Source: a virus. Taken from it: a stretch of DNA of 64,000 bases. The DNA is taken from positions 1 to 64,000 of IMG/VR virus record IMGVR_UViG_3300024265_000041; one strand, written 5' to 3'. The notes under the pieces are model-generated. The model was not told the origin of the DNA, made no database searches, and saw nothing but the letters and a program-made list of their open reading frames with translations. Within the stretch, counting starts at the first letter, position 1, and each line of letters starts with the position of its first letter. Below are positions 1 through 5,820 of the stretch, piece after piece. Position numbers and translations under genes: made by a program.

Positions 1-46
1 CCCCACAGAACCCCCCACAGAACCCCTCACAGAACCCCTCACAGAA
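1..46. repeat. Tandem 12-bp repeat
   Basis: Three full copies (11-22, 23-34, 35-46) and one partial copy (1-10) of a unit close to CCCCTCACAGAA. On the minus strand the array is the in-frame 3' part of a gene and encodes repeats of Gly-Ser-Val-Arg or Gly-Ser-Val-Gly. It continues past the left edge. Confidence 0.9.
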
Positions 47-234
47 TCCCAGGTTTTTAACAATTCAATGGCCTCAGCAATTGAAATTTCAGGCACTTCT
101 AGGGTCAAAGGATTTTTTGGAAACAAGGCTTTTTCTATATCAAACCCCAGTTCCCTCCTTTTCTCTTTACAAAGTTTTCTGATTTCCTTTTCACATGGAG
201 TTGGTAGAATTAAATCTAATAACTTTTTATTCAT
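1..234 (-). CDS. Hypothetical protein with GSVR/GSVG repeats (3' end outside window)
   Basis: Partial gene; 78 codons are visible and the stop lies beyond the left edge. It starts at ATG 234 behind a good AAGGAAAGG ribosome site. The first 60 residues are charged and ordinary (MNKKLLDLILPTPCEKEIRK...), followed by an abrupt four-residue repeat, GSVR GSVR GSVG GSVG, encoded by the 12-bp tandem DNA repeat. Phage proteins with short S-V-containing tandem repeats after a small N-terminal domain are common, but I know of no function for them. A perfect 12-bp palindrome lies 39 nt upstream of the start. The repeat number may vary between relatives by slippage (inference). Confidence 0.75.
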   Translation of the reverse strand, partial: MNKKLLDLILPTPCEKEIRKLCKEKRRELGFDIEKALFPKNPLTLEVPEISIAEAIELLKTWDSVRGSVRGSVGGSVG

Positions 235-272
235 TTCCTTTCCTTTATACGGGTTACGAAAATTCTTAATGG

Positions 273-284
273 GTTTAGCTAAAC
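273..284. promoter_or_regulatory. Palindrome GTTTAGCTAAAC, copy 1
   Basis: Perfect 12-bp palindrome inside a 17-bp word, GTTTAGCTAAACACACC, repeated exactly at 1025-1041. This copy sits 39 nt upstream of the leftward gene starting at 234, a suitable place for an operator. The binding protein is unknown. Confidence 0.45.
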
Positions 285-315
285 ACACCCCCTAAGTACT
301 GTTGAGAGTGATTGT

Positions 316-654
316 TCAATTTGGTTTTACGTGGTATCTAGGGTGCTGATAAATCACACCTTCTCTCTTATCTGCAAACTCAATTTTTACAATACAGTTA
401 TCTAAAATTGGTGTGCCTCCTGTACTCCTTGAATTATAAATTAATATTGGGACTTTATGAGGCCCCATTGAGCGCCCTATTGTACCACAAACGTCATAAA
501 TATCGCCCCAGTCTTCCCCGGTTTCAACATCGCCCCAGTGGAATCTAACTCTCTGATTCCTACAACGTATTGCTTCGAGTAGACTAGCCATTTTTTGACT
601 GGTTTCTTTATGGTAGTAAGTTCCGTTTACTACTCTGTGGTTGTCAATAATCAC
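316..654 (-). CDS. Conserved phage hypothetical protein, 112 aa
   Basis: The start is placed at GTG 654 because AAGGGGA lies 6 nt upstream. A longer reading from 714 would run through the operator-like palindrome at 665-684. The protein is soluble and mixed alpha/beta. Its second half contains GTIGRSMGPHKVPILIYNSR followed by a segment ending in ILDNCIVKIEFADK. I recall similar conserved segments in phage hypothetical proteins but not a function. It is one of several small leftward genes preceded by a TTTCGTAC-type palindrome, so it is probably co-regulated with those at 2507-2782 and 2999-3625. No membrane segment or nuclease motif is visible. Confidence 0.8.
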   Translation of the reverse strand: MIIDNHRVVNGTYYHKETSQKMASLLEAIRCRNQRVRFHWGDVETGEDWGDIYDVCGTIGRSMGPHKVPILIYNSRSTGGTPILDNCIVKIEFADKREGVIYQHPRYHVKPN

Positions 655-664
655 TTTAATCCCC

Positions 665-684
665 TTTCGTACGTTTGTACGAAA
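665..684. promoter_or_regulatory. Operator-like palindrome, site 1
   Basis: TTTCGTACGTTTGTACGAAA: perfect 8-bp arms around a 4-bp spacer. It overlaps the ribosome-site side of the leader of the leftward gene starting at 654. Related sites are at 2795-2814, 3653-3672, 3821-3840 and 53220-53238. Confidence 0.75.
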
Positions 685-1283
685 AATTTGGTACGACTTG
701 AAGGCCTTCCCCACCCCTTACGTTTTCGACGCATACCTTACGGCACGACTTACGCGCGCTTTCAGATCTTAATAATTTCCCCTTGAGACCTTTATGGGTG
801 AATCGAACATTTTAATAGTCTGCATTTAACGGGCGGGACCGCCCGAGCCATTTGTCTCACCAGAGTTACACAAGATTATTGTCTTGATCACAATCATAGA
901 GAATCGAACTCTACTCCCTTCACTATAGTCCTCGGCTAGCGAGCAAGAATTTCACCTGCCTTCACAATAGTCACTATCAAAATGACTATTAAGAAAACTT
1001 GTTATACTCCTCTTTTACTAATGAGTTTAGCTAAACACACCTATGAGAACTGTTTCGAAGCTATCTAATTTAGTTTCTATGATGTGTTTAATTCCTACCC
1101 ACTAGGGTTGGTATTTTATTGGTGGCTATATGTCCACCGCTGGTGCGGTCTGTAATTGAGGCCCGGTTAATTACCTACCTAAAAAACAGTTGCCGCTGTG
1201 TATTTTCTGGGAGACTCTATAGCCTCCTAAAGTTTGAGCATAATTTGGTTTGCCCTCCTTTCAAGATTCTTCATTGTTACTGG
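685..1283. other. 599-bp spacer without a convincing gene
   Basis: No reading frame with a plausible start and ribosome site was found on either strand. It contains a GC-rich hairpin at 830-845 (7-bp arms, 2-nt loop) and a second copy of the GTTTAGCTAAAC palindrome at 1025-1036. Two GAATCGAAC words (791-799 and 901-909) resemble a reversed tRNA T-loop, but no tRNA could be folded. A small hairpin GGTGG...CCACC lies near 1121-1138. It may encode a non-coding RNA, but nothing proves it. Confidence 0.5.
1025..1036. promoter_or_regulatory. Palindrome GTTTAGCTAAAC, copy 2
   Basis: Second exact copy of the palindrome (17-bp shared word 1025-1041). Leftward of it an AAGAGGAG ribosome-site-like string (about 1008-1015) has no start codon at the right distance. 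The copy therefore marks either a non-coding transcript or the remains of a lost gene. Confidence 0.4.
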
Positions 1284-1568
1284 TTAACTGGTCGTCTTGT
1301 TACCTCTAAGGGCGTCAGAGTCACCAAATCCAACTCTTGAATCTTCTATACTTCCGTGGTCATAAACTGCCCAAATTTCATAGACAAAATGATCGCCAAT
1401 TTCAGCTAATTTGTTTACTAATTCATTAGCCGCCTGAATAGGTACCATATCAGAAACTAAGATGCTCCTTTCAGTTATTTTCTCGTTTTCTAGCACCTCA
1501 TTAGAGAACCTAAAAACGTAACACATGCCTCTCTTGTAATAAACTTTTAACCGGTATAATTTAGCCAT
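1284..1568 (-). CDS. Hypothetical protein, 94 aa
   Basis: ATG 1568 is preceded by TAGGAG at an 8-nt distance, so it is preferred over an upstream in-frame TTG at 1778 that would add 70 very basic residues through a repeat-rich spacer. The protein begins MAKLYRLKVYYKRGMCYVFR and has an acidic middle and polar tail. It contains VSDMVPIQAANELVNKLAEI, which looks like an amphipathic helix. No known domain was recognised. It belongs to the left block of small genes. The region upstream carries the 24-bp inverted repeat at 1645-1834, which may control its expression (inference). Confidence 0.75.
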   Translation of the reverse strand: MAKLYRLKVYYKRGMCYVFRFSNEVLENEKITERSILVSDMVPIQAANELVNKLAEIGDHFVYEIWAVYDHGSIEDSRVGFGDSDALRGNKTTS

Positions 1569-1644
1569 TATTTTCGCTCCTACTTGATTTGATGAGCCTA
1601 CCAACACCTTAAAATGTCGTTTTCTTGTAACTTTGCGTGCAAAA

Positions 1645-1834
1645 TGTAAGAAATGTAGTCGATTTAAGCGTTTTTGCCTGTTTTGTGCAGTAAACGCGTT
1701 TTTGGTGAATTTGTGCTTTTTTACGGTAAAAGGCACTGGTTCGACCAATTTAGGTGGCGGTTTCGGTTTCGGGTTCAAGGTTGTTGTAAGATGGTTGTAA
1801 TTGACTGTTTCTTAAATCGACTACATTTCTTACA
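1645..1834. repeat. Perfect 24-bp inverted repeat, arms 142 bp apart
   Basis: Arms 1645-1668 and 1811-1834 are exact reverse complements; the flanking bases do not pair, so the match is exactly 24 bp. Nearby are further paired words: TTTTTGCCTG 1671-1680 against CAGGCAAAAA 1915-1924, direct GTGCAGTAAA at 1685 and 1903, and TACAGTTTG 1831-1839 against CAAACTGTA 1855-1863. Several TTGTAA words also cluster here. The arrangement suggests an origin, a recombination site or a long RNA stem. Confidence 0.85.
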
Positions 1835-1890
1835 GTTTGTTGTAACTGTGACAGCAAACTGTAATTGTCTAACTGCTTGATTTCCCTCAT
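1750..1890 (-). CDS. Possible 46-aa protein (doubtful)
   Basis: ATG 1890 opens a 46-codon frame (MREIKQLDNYSLLSQLQQTV...) of normal, hydrophilic composition ending in a Glu/Thr-rich tail. No ribosome site precedes it, and it overlaps the right arm of the 24-bp inverted repeat. It lies directly upstream of the gene at 1284-1568. It could be a real small gene with a poor start or a chance frame in a repeat-rich spacer. I lean slightly to chance. Confidence 0.25.
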   Translation of the reverse strand: MREIKQLDNYSLLSQLQQTVRNVVDLRNSQLQPSYNNLEPETETAT

Positions 1891-2233
1891 TTTAATGTAA
1901 TAGTGCAGTAAATTCAGGCAAAAACACCTATTTTTACTGTCTCTTGATCTTGATCCCCCTTAACCCTAAAAAACAAAACGCCCGGCGTGTTAAAAAGAAA
2001 AGTGAAAATCTGACCACGCACTGGATCTTAAATCCTATAAAATGTAAAATACCTTACTTTACTAACTATAAACTAATAACAACCTTGAAATATACTCTCA
2101 AAACTACTTCTAAACAAACCTTGATTCTTTACTTCAAAACATATGGTTGTATGAGTAGTATCACTTGAGAGAACCGGCCTCAGCACCGCCCTTCCAACAG
2201 GTAAGAGAGGAAGCGCCGAAACCGCCTCAAACC
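1891..2233. other. AT-rich tract, candidate origin unwinding region
   Basis: No convincing gene. Positions 2030-2140 are very AT-rich and lie next to the repeat cluster at 1640-1925. An AT-rich stretch beside clustered short repeats is the usual form of a replication origin, but no initiator gene or defined iteron set was identified. A GC-richer segment (2160-2233) follows, just past the stop of the small membrane protein gene. Confidence 0.35.
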
Positions 2234-2398
2234 TTATCGCCTAATCCGCCAGATAGCCTTTCTTCTTTCCGCAAATTTTGGGGGGTCAGTTTTGCGCTTA
2301 TACGCTCCGTAAATTCCACACACCATAAGGACCAAAAAAAGAGTAACTAAACAAACAAACCCTATGGTTATGATCAACTCAATAATTAATTCAAACAT
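2234..2398 (-). CDS. Small single-pass membrane protein, 54 aa
   Basis: ATG 2398 with AGAGGA 7 nt upstream; the stop is TAA at 2234. Residues 4-30 form one hydrophobic helix (LIIELIITIGFVCLVTLFLV...). A short basic, proline-containing cytoplasmic tail with two Arg/Lys clusters follows. It is a likely inner-membrane protein with the N-terminus outside by the positive-inside rule. The function is unknown; phage proteins of this form include superinfection-exclusion factors and lysis modulators, but nothing here decides. Its leader contains a 20-bp stem-loop at 2417-2460 and another inverted repeat at 2460-2502, so translation or transcript stability may be structure-controlled. Confidence 0.7.
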   Translation of the reverse strand: MFELIIELIITIGFVCLVTLFLVLMVCGIYGAYKRKTDPPKFAERRKAIWRIRR

Positions 2399-2416
2399 GG
2401 GGTGGTCCTCTTATTG

Positions 2417-2460
2417 ATTAATTGGTTTTAGTAAATCTTGATTTACTGAAATCAACTAAT
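2417..2460. repeat. Long 20-bp stem-loop with CTTG tetraloop
   Basis: Arms 2417-2436 and 2441-2460 pair over 20 positions with one A-C mismatch and two G-T pairs, around a 4-nt loop. It lies 19 nt upstream of the start of the small membrane protein gene. No T-run follows on the minus strand, so it is not a standard terminator. Confidence 0.8.
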
Positions 2461-2502
2461 TTTCGAAACCGCCACCGCCGCCACCGGCAACAGTTTCGAA
2501 AA
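2460..2502. repeat. Inverted repeat TTTTCGAAAC / GTTTCGAAAA
   Basis: Ten-base arms at 2460-2469 and 2493-2502 enclose a GC-rich 23-nt loop made of CCGCCACC-type words. It abuts the stem-loop at 2417-2460 and ends 4 nt before the stop of the gene at 2507-2782. The arms are themselves palindromic (TTTCGAAA), so a dimeric protein could also bind each one. Confidence 0.7.
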
Positions 2503-2506
2503 AGAA

Positions 2507-2782
2507 TCAATGAGACATAAACGTGATAGGGGAATCTGGATTTGAATTTAGAACTTGGTGGGCTTTTAGTTTTAACTCAGCTTCAAGACCACGACTAAAC
2601 CAAATAACTTTTACTTCCCAAGTGGTGCCTTCTGAATGGTTACGCTGTAATGTTTCAAGATCTTGGTTTGCAACCGATAAAATGTCTTTTGAATTTAAAG
2701 TAGCAGGTAATGGGGAAGAGGAAACTAAATCTGATCTATACCCCCCGAAAAATACGCGTCTCTTTATAGTAGCGTTTAACAT
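2507..2782 (-). CDS. Hypothetical protein, 91 aa
   Basis: ATG 2782 with a strong GGAGG six nt upstream. The protein reads MLNATIKRRVFFGGYRSDLV near the start, and the middle is acidic and polar with the aromatic stretch TTWEVKVIWFSRGLEAELKL. No motif was recognised and no membrane segment is present. The operator-like palindrome at 2795-2814 ends 1 nt upstream of the ribosome site. The leader beyond it is the hairpin array at 2823-2954. The gene therefore has one of the most structured 5' regions in the window and is probably tightly regulated. Confidence 0.75.
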   Translation of the reverse strand: MLNATIKRRVFFGGYRSDLVSSSPLPATLNSKDILSVANQDLETLQRNHSEGTTWEVKVIWFSRGLEAELKLKAHQVLNSNPDSPITFMSH

Positions 2783-2794
2783 GATAACCTCCGG

Positions 2795-2814
2795 TTTCGT
2801 ACATTTGTACGAAA
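2795..2814. promoter_or_regulatory. Operator-like palindrome, site 2
   Basis: TTTCGTACATTTGTACGAAA: perfect 8-bp arms, 4-bp spacer. It lies immediately upstream of the GGAGG ribosome site of the leftward gene starting at 2782. Confidence 0.75.
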
Positions 2815-2822
2815 AGTAAAAG

Positions 2823-2954
2823 CGCGCCGCCGATGTAACTGGCGGCGCGTAAAAATCGCCGACTAGTTTTGGGGTCCGGTCGGCGATAGCCAGTAGTGGC
2901 TATTTTATACGCCGGAATACTGAGCGGCGTATAAGATAACCGCCAATGAGGCGG
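2823..2954. repeat. Array of five consecutive hairpins
   Basis: Five non-identical stem-loops stand side by side: 2823-2831/2841-2849 (9 bp, 9-nt loop), 2855-2863/2879-2887 (9 bp), 2886-2892/2897-2903 (7 bp), 2905-2914/2925-2934 (10 bp) and 2940-2944/2950-2954 (5 bp). A weak sixth may lie at 2966-2976. On the minus strand the two leftmost stems are followed by TTTTTA and CTTTTACTTTT, so they could be terminators for the gene at 2999-3625. The others have no such tail. Confidence 0.85.
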
Positions 2955-2998
2955 GAAGGGGCCGCGCCAGTATGGCACGACCTATAGGGGGTATGAGG

Positions 2999-3625
2999 TT
3001 ATGCTGCCTTAACAGAAGGCTTTGCAGGGGTAACAGGCTTTGCGCTAGCCTGTAGTTTCAGGATACAGTCGGCCTGAGCGATGGGCAGTAGGCCAGAGAA
3101 CAACTCGATAATGGTATCTTCGACATTCAATTCTAAGGAGGACATAGATTGTTTGAGAGCGAAAATGCGGTCATCAAATTCAGAACCGGCTAGTTTGGCG
3201 AGGAACTTTGATTTTTCAGTTATGTTCTCGTATCGATTGCCACCGGCTGAATTTGTTGAGTTGTTTTGATTTGCAGCCTTACCTCCCTTAGCTTTTGCTA
3301 TGGCAGTGATTGAGCAAGTATTACCCTTCACTTTGGCGGATAGCTTTTTGTTTTTGTTGAATGCGTATTCACCAGATGCTAATAGACGATTGATGGCAGT
3401 TCTGGACGCGGCGAAATCTGCGGCTTTTTCCTGCTTAGTACCGGCGGATTTGGTGTGGGCTTTATAGACGGCAGTGACAAGATCGGTCGCCTGCTTGATC
3501 GTTGTGCAATGAGAGAAATATTCTGATACTTCGACTTTGAATTTCCTACATTCGAACTGAGTAGAGACGGCGAGCGCGGCGAGCGCTGCCACATGTTCAA
3601 CTAAATTGTATTTTTTAAGTGCCAT
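2999..3625 (-). CDS. Hypothetical protein, 208 aa
   Basis: ATG 3625 with AGGAA about 10 nt upstream, transcribed from the promoter at 3721-3749. The protein is Ala/Lys-rich and helical at the N-terminus (MALKKYNLVEHVAALAALAV). The middle is basic and Asn-rich (about residues 100-135), then comes an acidic helical segment (FDDRIFALKQSMSSLELNVE) and an Ala/Pro/Lys tail. The basic, low-complexity parts would suit a nucleic-acid-binding protein, but no helix-turn-helix is obvious. It is first in the leftward transcript and has an operator-like site in its leader, the usual place for an autoregulated early regulator. That is inference from position only. Confidence 0.8.
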   Translation of the reverse strand: MALKKYNLVEHVAALAALAVSTQFECRKFKVEVSEYFSHCTTIKQATDLVTAVYKAHTKSAGTKQEKAADFAASRTAINRLLASGEYAFNKNKKLSAKVKGNTCSITAIAKAKGGKAANQNNSTNSAGGNRYENITEKSKFLAKLAGSEFDDRIFALKQSMSSLELNVEDTIIELFSGLLPIAQADCILKLQASAKPVTPAKPSVKAA

Positions 3626-3652
3626 GATCTTAGGTTCCTGTTTAGTGTGGTG

Positions 3653-3672
3653 GTTTGTACATCTGTACGAAA
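3653..3672. promoter_or_regulatory. Operator-like palindrome, site 3
   Basis: GTTTGTACATCTGTACGAAA: right arm exact, left arm differs from the consensus at two of eight positions. It lies 28 nt upstream of the start at 3625 and downstream of the promoter at 3721-3749, where a bound protein would block elongation. Confidence 0.6.
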
Positions 3673-3720
3673 CCGAGGGTCAAGACGAAAGATAAAAACA
3701 AACTTACCTTGACGTCACTG

Positions 3721-3749
3721 ATCTTACCAAGATAAGTAGTCTATGTCAA
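3721..3749 (-). promoter_or_regulatory. Leftward sigma70-type promoter
   Basis: On the minus strand TTGACA (3744-3749) is followed after 17 bp by TAAGAT (3721-3726). Transcription would begin near 3714 and read the gene at 2999-3625. The -35 lies in the repeated 13-bp element. Confidence 0.7.
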
Positions 3750-3956
3750 GTACATGTATATAGTCTATGTCAAGTTAGTTTGTATGTATATGATTTATAT
3801 AATGTTATATAGTTGTTAGTTTTCGTACGGTTGTACGAAACTGTTAATAGAGACCCCTACCACATCTTTATTTTCGGTTTTTTGGTACAGAGGTTGCACT
3901 AGGCAGCGCACGAACACCAGAAATATTTGAAATTAATGTTGTGGTCTATGTCAAGT
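3739..3956 (-). repeat. Three copies of the 13-bp element GTCTATGTCAAGT
   Basis: Exact copies at 3739-3751, 3763-3775 and 3944-3956, with a fourth at 54329-54341. Read leftward each is ACTTGACATAGAC, a perfect -35 with a conserved TAGAC extension. Only the first copy here has a good -10. The others may be weaker promoters or binding sites. Confidence 0.75.
3821..3840. promoter_or_regulatory. Operator-like palindrome, site 4
   Basis: TTTCGTACGGTTGTACGAAA: perfect 8-bp arms, 4-bp spacer. It lies in the divergent control region between the leftward and rightward operons, about 70 bp upstream of the leftward promoter. It could act on either direction. Confidence 0.75.
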
Positions 3957-4127
3957 AGGAACGAAACCGGCCTCTCCTCTCAAAATAAGGCTAAAAATGA
4001 CGCTAACCTCTACCGCGACAAGGTCCCAACGAAGATATTACCTTTCTCCGTATCGATATAGGTCGCTTAGAGGTCGCCTGGGTGGGGTGAAAATCGGGGT
4101 GATCTGGCGACCGACAGGCGACTATTA
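3841..4127. other. Spacer in the divergent control region
   Basis: No gene-like frame on either strand. Apart from the third 13-bp element at 3944-3956, nothing distinctive was found. GGCGACC and AGGTCGCCT-type words near 4070-4120 form short complementary pairs of unknown meaning. Confidence 0.5.
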
Positions 4128-4156
4128 TTGACATAGATAAGTATCCATGGCATTTT
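4128..4156 (+). promoter_or_regulatory. Candidate rightward promoter for the structural operon
   Basis: A perfect TTGACA (4128-4133) with the same TAGA extension as the leftward elements. At 17 bp the -10 is CATTTT, matching only three of six bases. The -35 is convincing and the -10 is not, so an activator may be required. It is the only promoter-like signal ahead of the first rightward gene. Confidence 0.45.
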
Positions 4157-4188
4157 AGTGATGGACTTAATACGTCAGTAACGCCTTC

Positions 4189-4216
4189 GGGGAGAAATTG
4201 TAGTACTCCCCAGTTT
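4189..4216 (+). terminator. Leader terminator-like hairpin
   Basis: GGGGAG (4189-4194) pairs with CTCCCC (4206-4211), followed by AGTTTT. It sits between the candidate promoter and the first structural gene, where an intrinsic terminator could be the target of antitermination. The T-run is short. Confidence 0.45.
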
Positions 4217-4248
4217 TACTCAACATTCTTATAAGGAACTTATTTGCT

Positions 4249-4503
4249 ATGAGCCAATGCAAAAAAGTGCCAGTCGCAGATCAAGTGATTAGGCCTAACC
4301 CACTCGCATTATTAATTCATTATTTTTTCACTGGTAACATTTACAGCACAGTTTACATAGTTGATGGCATCCTGAGTTTTGATGCATCTGTTTTTAAGGA
4401 GCATAGGCGAAGAATGAGGATTAATAATGCTCGTCTTTCAGGTATGAGTAAAAAGAAGGCAAGGAAGTTCGTAGACAAATTCGAATTAGCAATACTAGAG
4501 TAG
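4249..4503 (+). CDS. Hypothetical protein, 84 aa, first gene of the structural operon
   Basis: ATG 4249 with AAGGAA about 10 nt upstream. The first half contains a moderately hydrophobic segment (LALLIHYFFTGNIYSTVYIV). The second half is strongly basic with RRRMRINNARLSGMSKKKAR. A basic protein directly upstream of the terminase genes could bind DNA or packaging sites, but no family was recognised. A 67-bp spacer separates it from the next gene. Confidence 0.7.
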   Translation: MSQCKKVPVADQVIRPNPLALLIHYFFTGNIYSTVYIVDGILSFDASVFKEHRRRMRINNARLSGMSKKKARKFVDKFELAILE

Positions 4504-4570
4504 GTTTCTTCTACGCAGTTATTCCTTTAGTTATGATACACTCAAACCATATAAGGGGATTTGAAAACTG

Positions 4571-5107
4571 ATGAGTAAAGAAAAGAAAGCGCCAACGCTA
4601 AACCAGGAAAATGACCCAGGTAAAAATAGGGTTAGGCCTAGCCCTCCTCCTGAAATAGACATTCGTGATTTAGAGAACGCTATACCTTACTCAGTTAATG
4701 AAAGGAAAATAGCAGTAGCCTACTTGGTAAAATGCCAGGAATTTTTAACTAAAGAAGAACACATTATTCTTCAAGATTTAATTCCAAGGCCCCCACCTCC
4801 AAAATCCTTAGAGATAGACCTGAAGAATATGATGCAGGAACAAATGGCTGCGGCGCGCTCCTTAAAAGATCAATTCTTTACCAGGGAAGGTAAATTCAAA
4901 CTGACGGCGGATCCAAAAGAAGCCAGGGAAGCGCTTAGAGGAGCCCAGTTAATTATCGAAGCCGTTTTTAAATTGCAAGATAAAATTGATATAGCAACAA
5001 AACTGTCCGTAATGGAGCAGTCGTTATTGTCTGTTTCTCAGGAGTTGCCTCCCGAGTTACAGGAAAAGTTTTTCGCTCGCGTCGAGCGTATTTTAGGAGA
5101 TAAATAA
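4571..5107 (+). CDS. Putative terminase small subunit
   Basis: The 178-aa protein begins at ATG 4571, with AAGGGGA 12 nt upstream. It is highly helical and charged. The N-terminus is disordered with PRPPPP-type proline clusters, followed by a long helical core (about residues 80-165). Small terminase subunits are typically helical oligomers that recognise the packaging site and lie a little upstream of the large subunit, as this does. No sequence motif proves the assignment; the call rests on size, helical content and place. It could instead be an unrelated packaging accessory protein. Confidence 0.45.
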   Translation: MSKEKKAPTLNQENDPGKNRVRPSPPPEIDIRDLENAIPYSVNERKIAVAYLVKCQEFLTKEEHIILQDLIPRPPPPKSLEIDLKNMMQEQMAAARSLKDQFFTREGKFKLTADPKEAREALRGAQLIIEAVFKLQDKIDIATKLSVMEQSLLSVSQELPPELQEKFFARVERILGDK

Positions 5108-5108
5108 A

Positions 5109-5333
5109 ATGGCTAAAGAACTGGCAGGAAAATTGATGAATAAACTTCACCTTATGTCCGATGAAGAGGCACAGTACGTTAAAGATGTAAACTGTATGAA
5201 CCCTAACTGGTGCACTGCGGGGATGCTGTTAAATCTTCAAGAGATAGAGAAGAGACTGGACCCCCCAAAGTCAATACCAATTGAAGATGAAAATGAGTCC
5301 TTCTTTGCTAAGAAGGGATCAAATAAAAAATAA
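5109..5333 (+). CDS. Hypothetical protein, 74 aa
   Basis: ATG 5109 follows the previous stop by one base and uses AGGAG nine nt upstream, inside the preceding gene, so the two are probably translationally coupled. The protein is acidic and helical and contains NCMNPNWCTAGMLLNLQEIE with two cysteines. It ends in a lysine-rich tail. No family was recognised. It belongs to a set of small genes between the candidate small terminase and the large subunit. Confidence 0.75.
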   Translation: MAKELAGKLMNKLHLMSDEEAQYVKDVNCMNPNWCTAGMLLNLQEIEKRLDPPKSIPIEDENESFFAKKGSNKK

Positions 5334-5347
5334 TCCAATAGTTAATG

Positions 5348-5372
5348 ACCTCCATCTTGGAGGTTGTTTGTT
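5348..5372 (+). terminator. Intrinsic terminator-like hairpin
   Basis: ACCTCCA (5348-5354) pairs with TGGAGGT (5358-5364) over a TCT loop, then TGTTTGTTT. The stem is strong and the T-run interrupted. It could reduce readthrough into the terminase and head genes, or hide the ribosome site at 5375-5380. Confidence 0.5.
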
Positions 5373-5385
5373 TAAGGTGTTTATT

Positions 5386-5565
5386 ATGTCATCATTAGCG
5401 ACAGAACTTGCAAATCTAGAAACCATACGTGGGATTAAAGCAAACAGTATTATAACGTCAGTTTTGAATGAATTTGGGATCTATAATCCAGAGTTACCCA
5501 CCGCGCTTTTAGAAAAGTTAAGAAATGTTTACAGATTTGAGCCGGTTACGAAAGAGGGTAGTTGA
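5386..5565 (+). CDS. Hypothetical protein, 59 aa
   Basis: ATG 5386 with AAGGTG 6 nt upstream is chosen over a further upstream in-frame ATG that would place the terminator-like hairpin inside the gene. The small helical protein begins MSSLATELANLETIRGIKAN. No known domain was recognised. The stop TGA is followed immediately by the GTG start of the next gene, implying coupled translation. Confidence 0.65.
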   Translation: MSSLATELANLETIRGIKANSIITSVLNEFGIYNPELPTALLEKLRNVYRFEPVTKEGS

Positions 5566-5820
5566 GTGAAAGTTTATATTAACGGATTGGAGTTGGAAGG
5601 AGTAAGCAAATTCAAAATTGATAAGGACAGGAAGTCTAATAGATCAAAGTTATTCATAACTGTGTGTGATGAAGATTTTATGTTATTCCTTGATCAATTG
5701 AGTTTAAAATTCGAAGGTGAGGACGCAAAAGTAATCTTGGGGGATACACTCAAAAATTTAAGTCAGGAGGAAGAGAAAGTTTGTAAAGAGTGTCAAAAAT
5801 TAAGAGTAATAGTCTCTTAA
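5566..5820 (+). CDS. Hypothetical protein, 84 aa
   Basis: Starts at GTG 5566 directly after the previous stop and ends in TAA whose last base is the first base of the terminase ATG. The N-terminal half is beta-rich (MKVYINGLELEGVSKFKIDK). The C-terminal half is helical, with a CKECQK motif near the end that has one pair of cysteines, too few for a full zinc site. Function unknown. Confidence 0.7.
   Translation: MKVYINGLELEGVSKFKIDKDRKSNRSKLFITVCDEDFMLFLDQLSLKFEGEDAKVILGDTLKNLSQEEEKVCKECQKLRVIVS

Noticed and set aside
785-970. tRNA genes on the minus strand suggested by two reversed GTTCGATTC T-loop words
   Set aside because: The copy at 897-913 forms a perfect T-arm, but no matching acceptor strand or anticodon arm could be found. 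The copy near 791 lacks even a paired T-stem.
1119-1340. Rightward 73-codon frame
   Set aside because: No ribosome site, unusual composition, and it overlaps the end of the better supported gene at 1284-1568.
1569-1778. 70-residue N-terminal extension of the gene at 1284-1568
   Set aside because: It would start at a TTG without a ribosome site, is extremely basic, and runs through the inverted-repeat spacer. The internal ATG has a good site.
1944-2168. Rightward 74-codon frame in the AT-rich tract
   Set aside because: TTG start, no ribosome site, composition explained by AT-rich non-coding DNA.
2736-2978. Leftward 80-codon frame through the hairpin array
   Set aside because: It overlaps another gene in a different phase and runs through structured DNA. 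No ribosome site.
5790-5819. Upstream GTG start for the large terminase
   Set aside because: Adds ten residues without motif value. The ATG overlapping the stop is the simpler coupled start.
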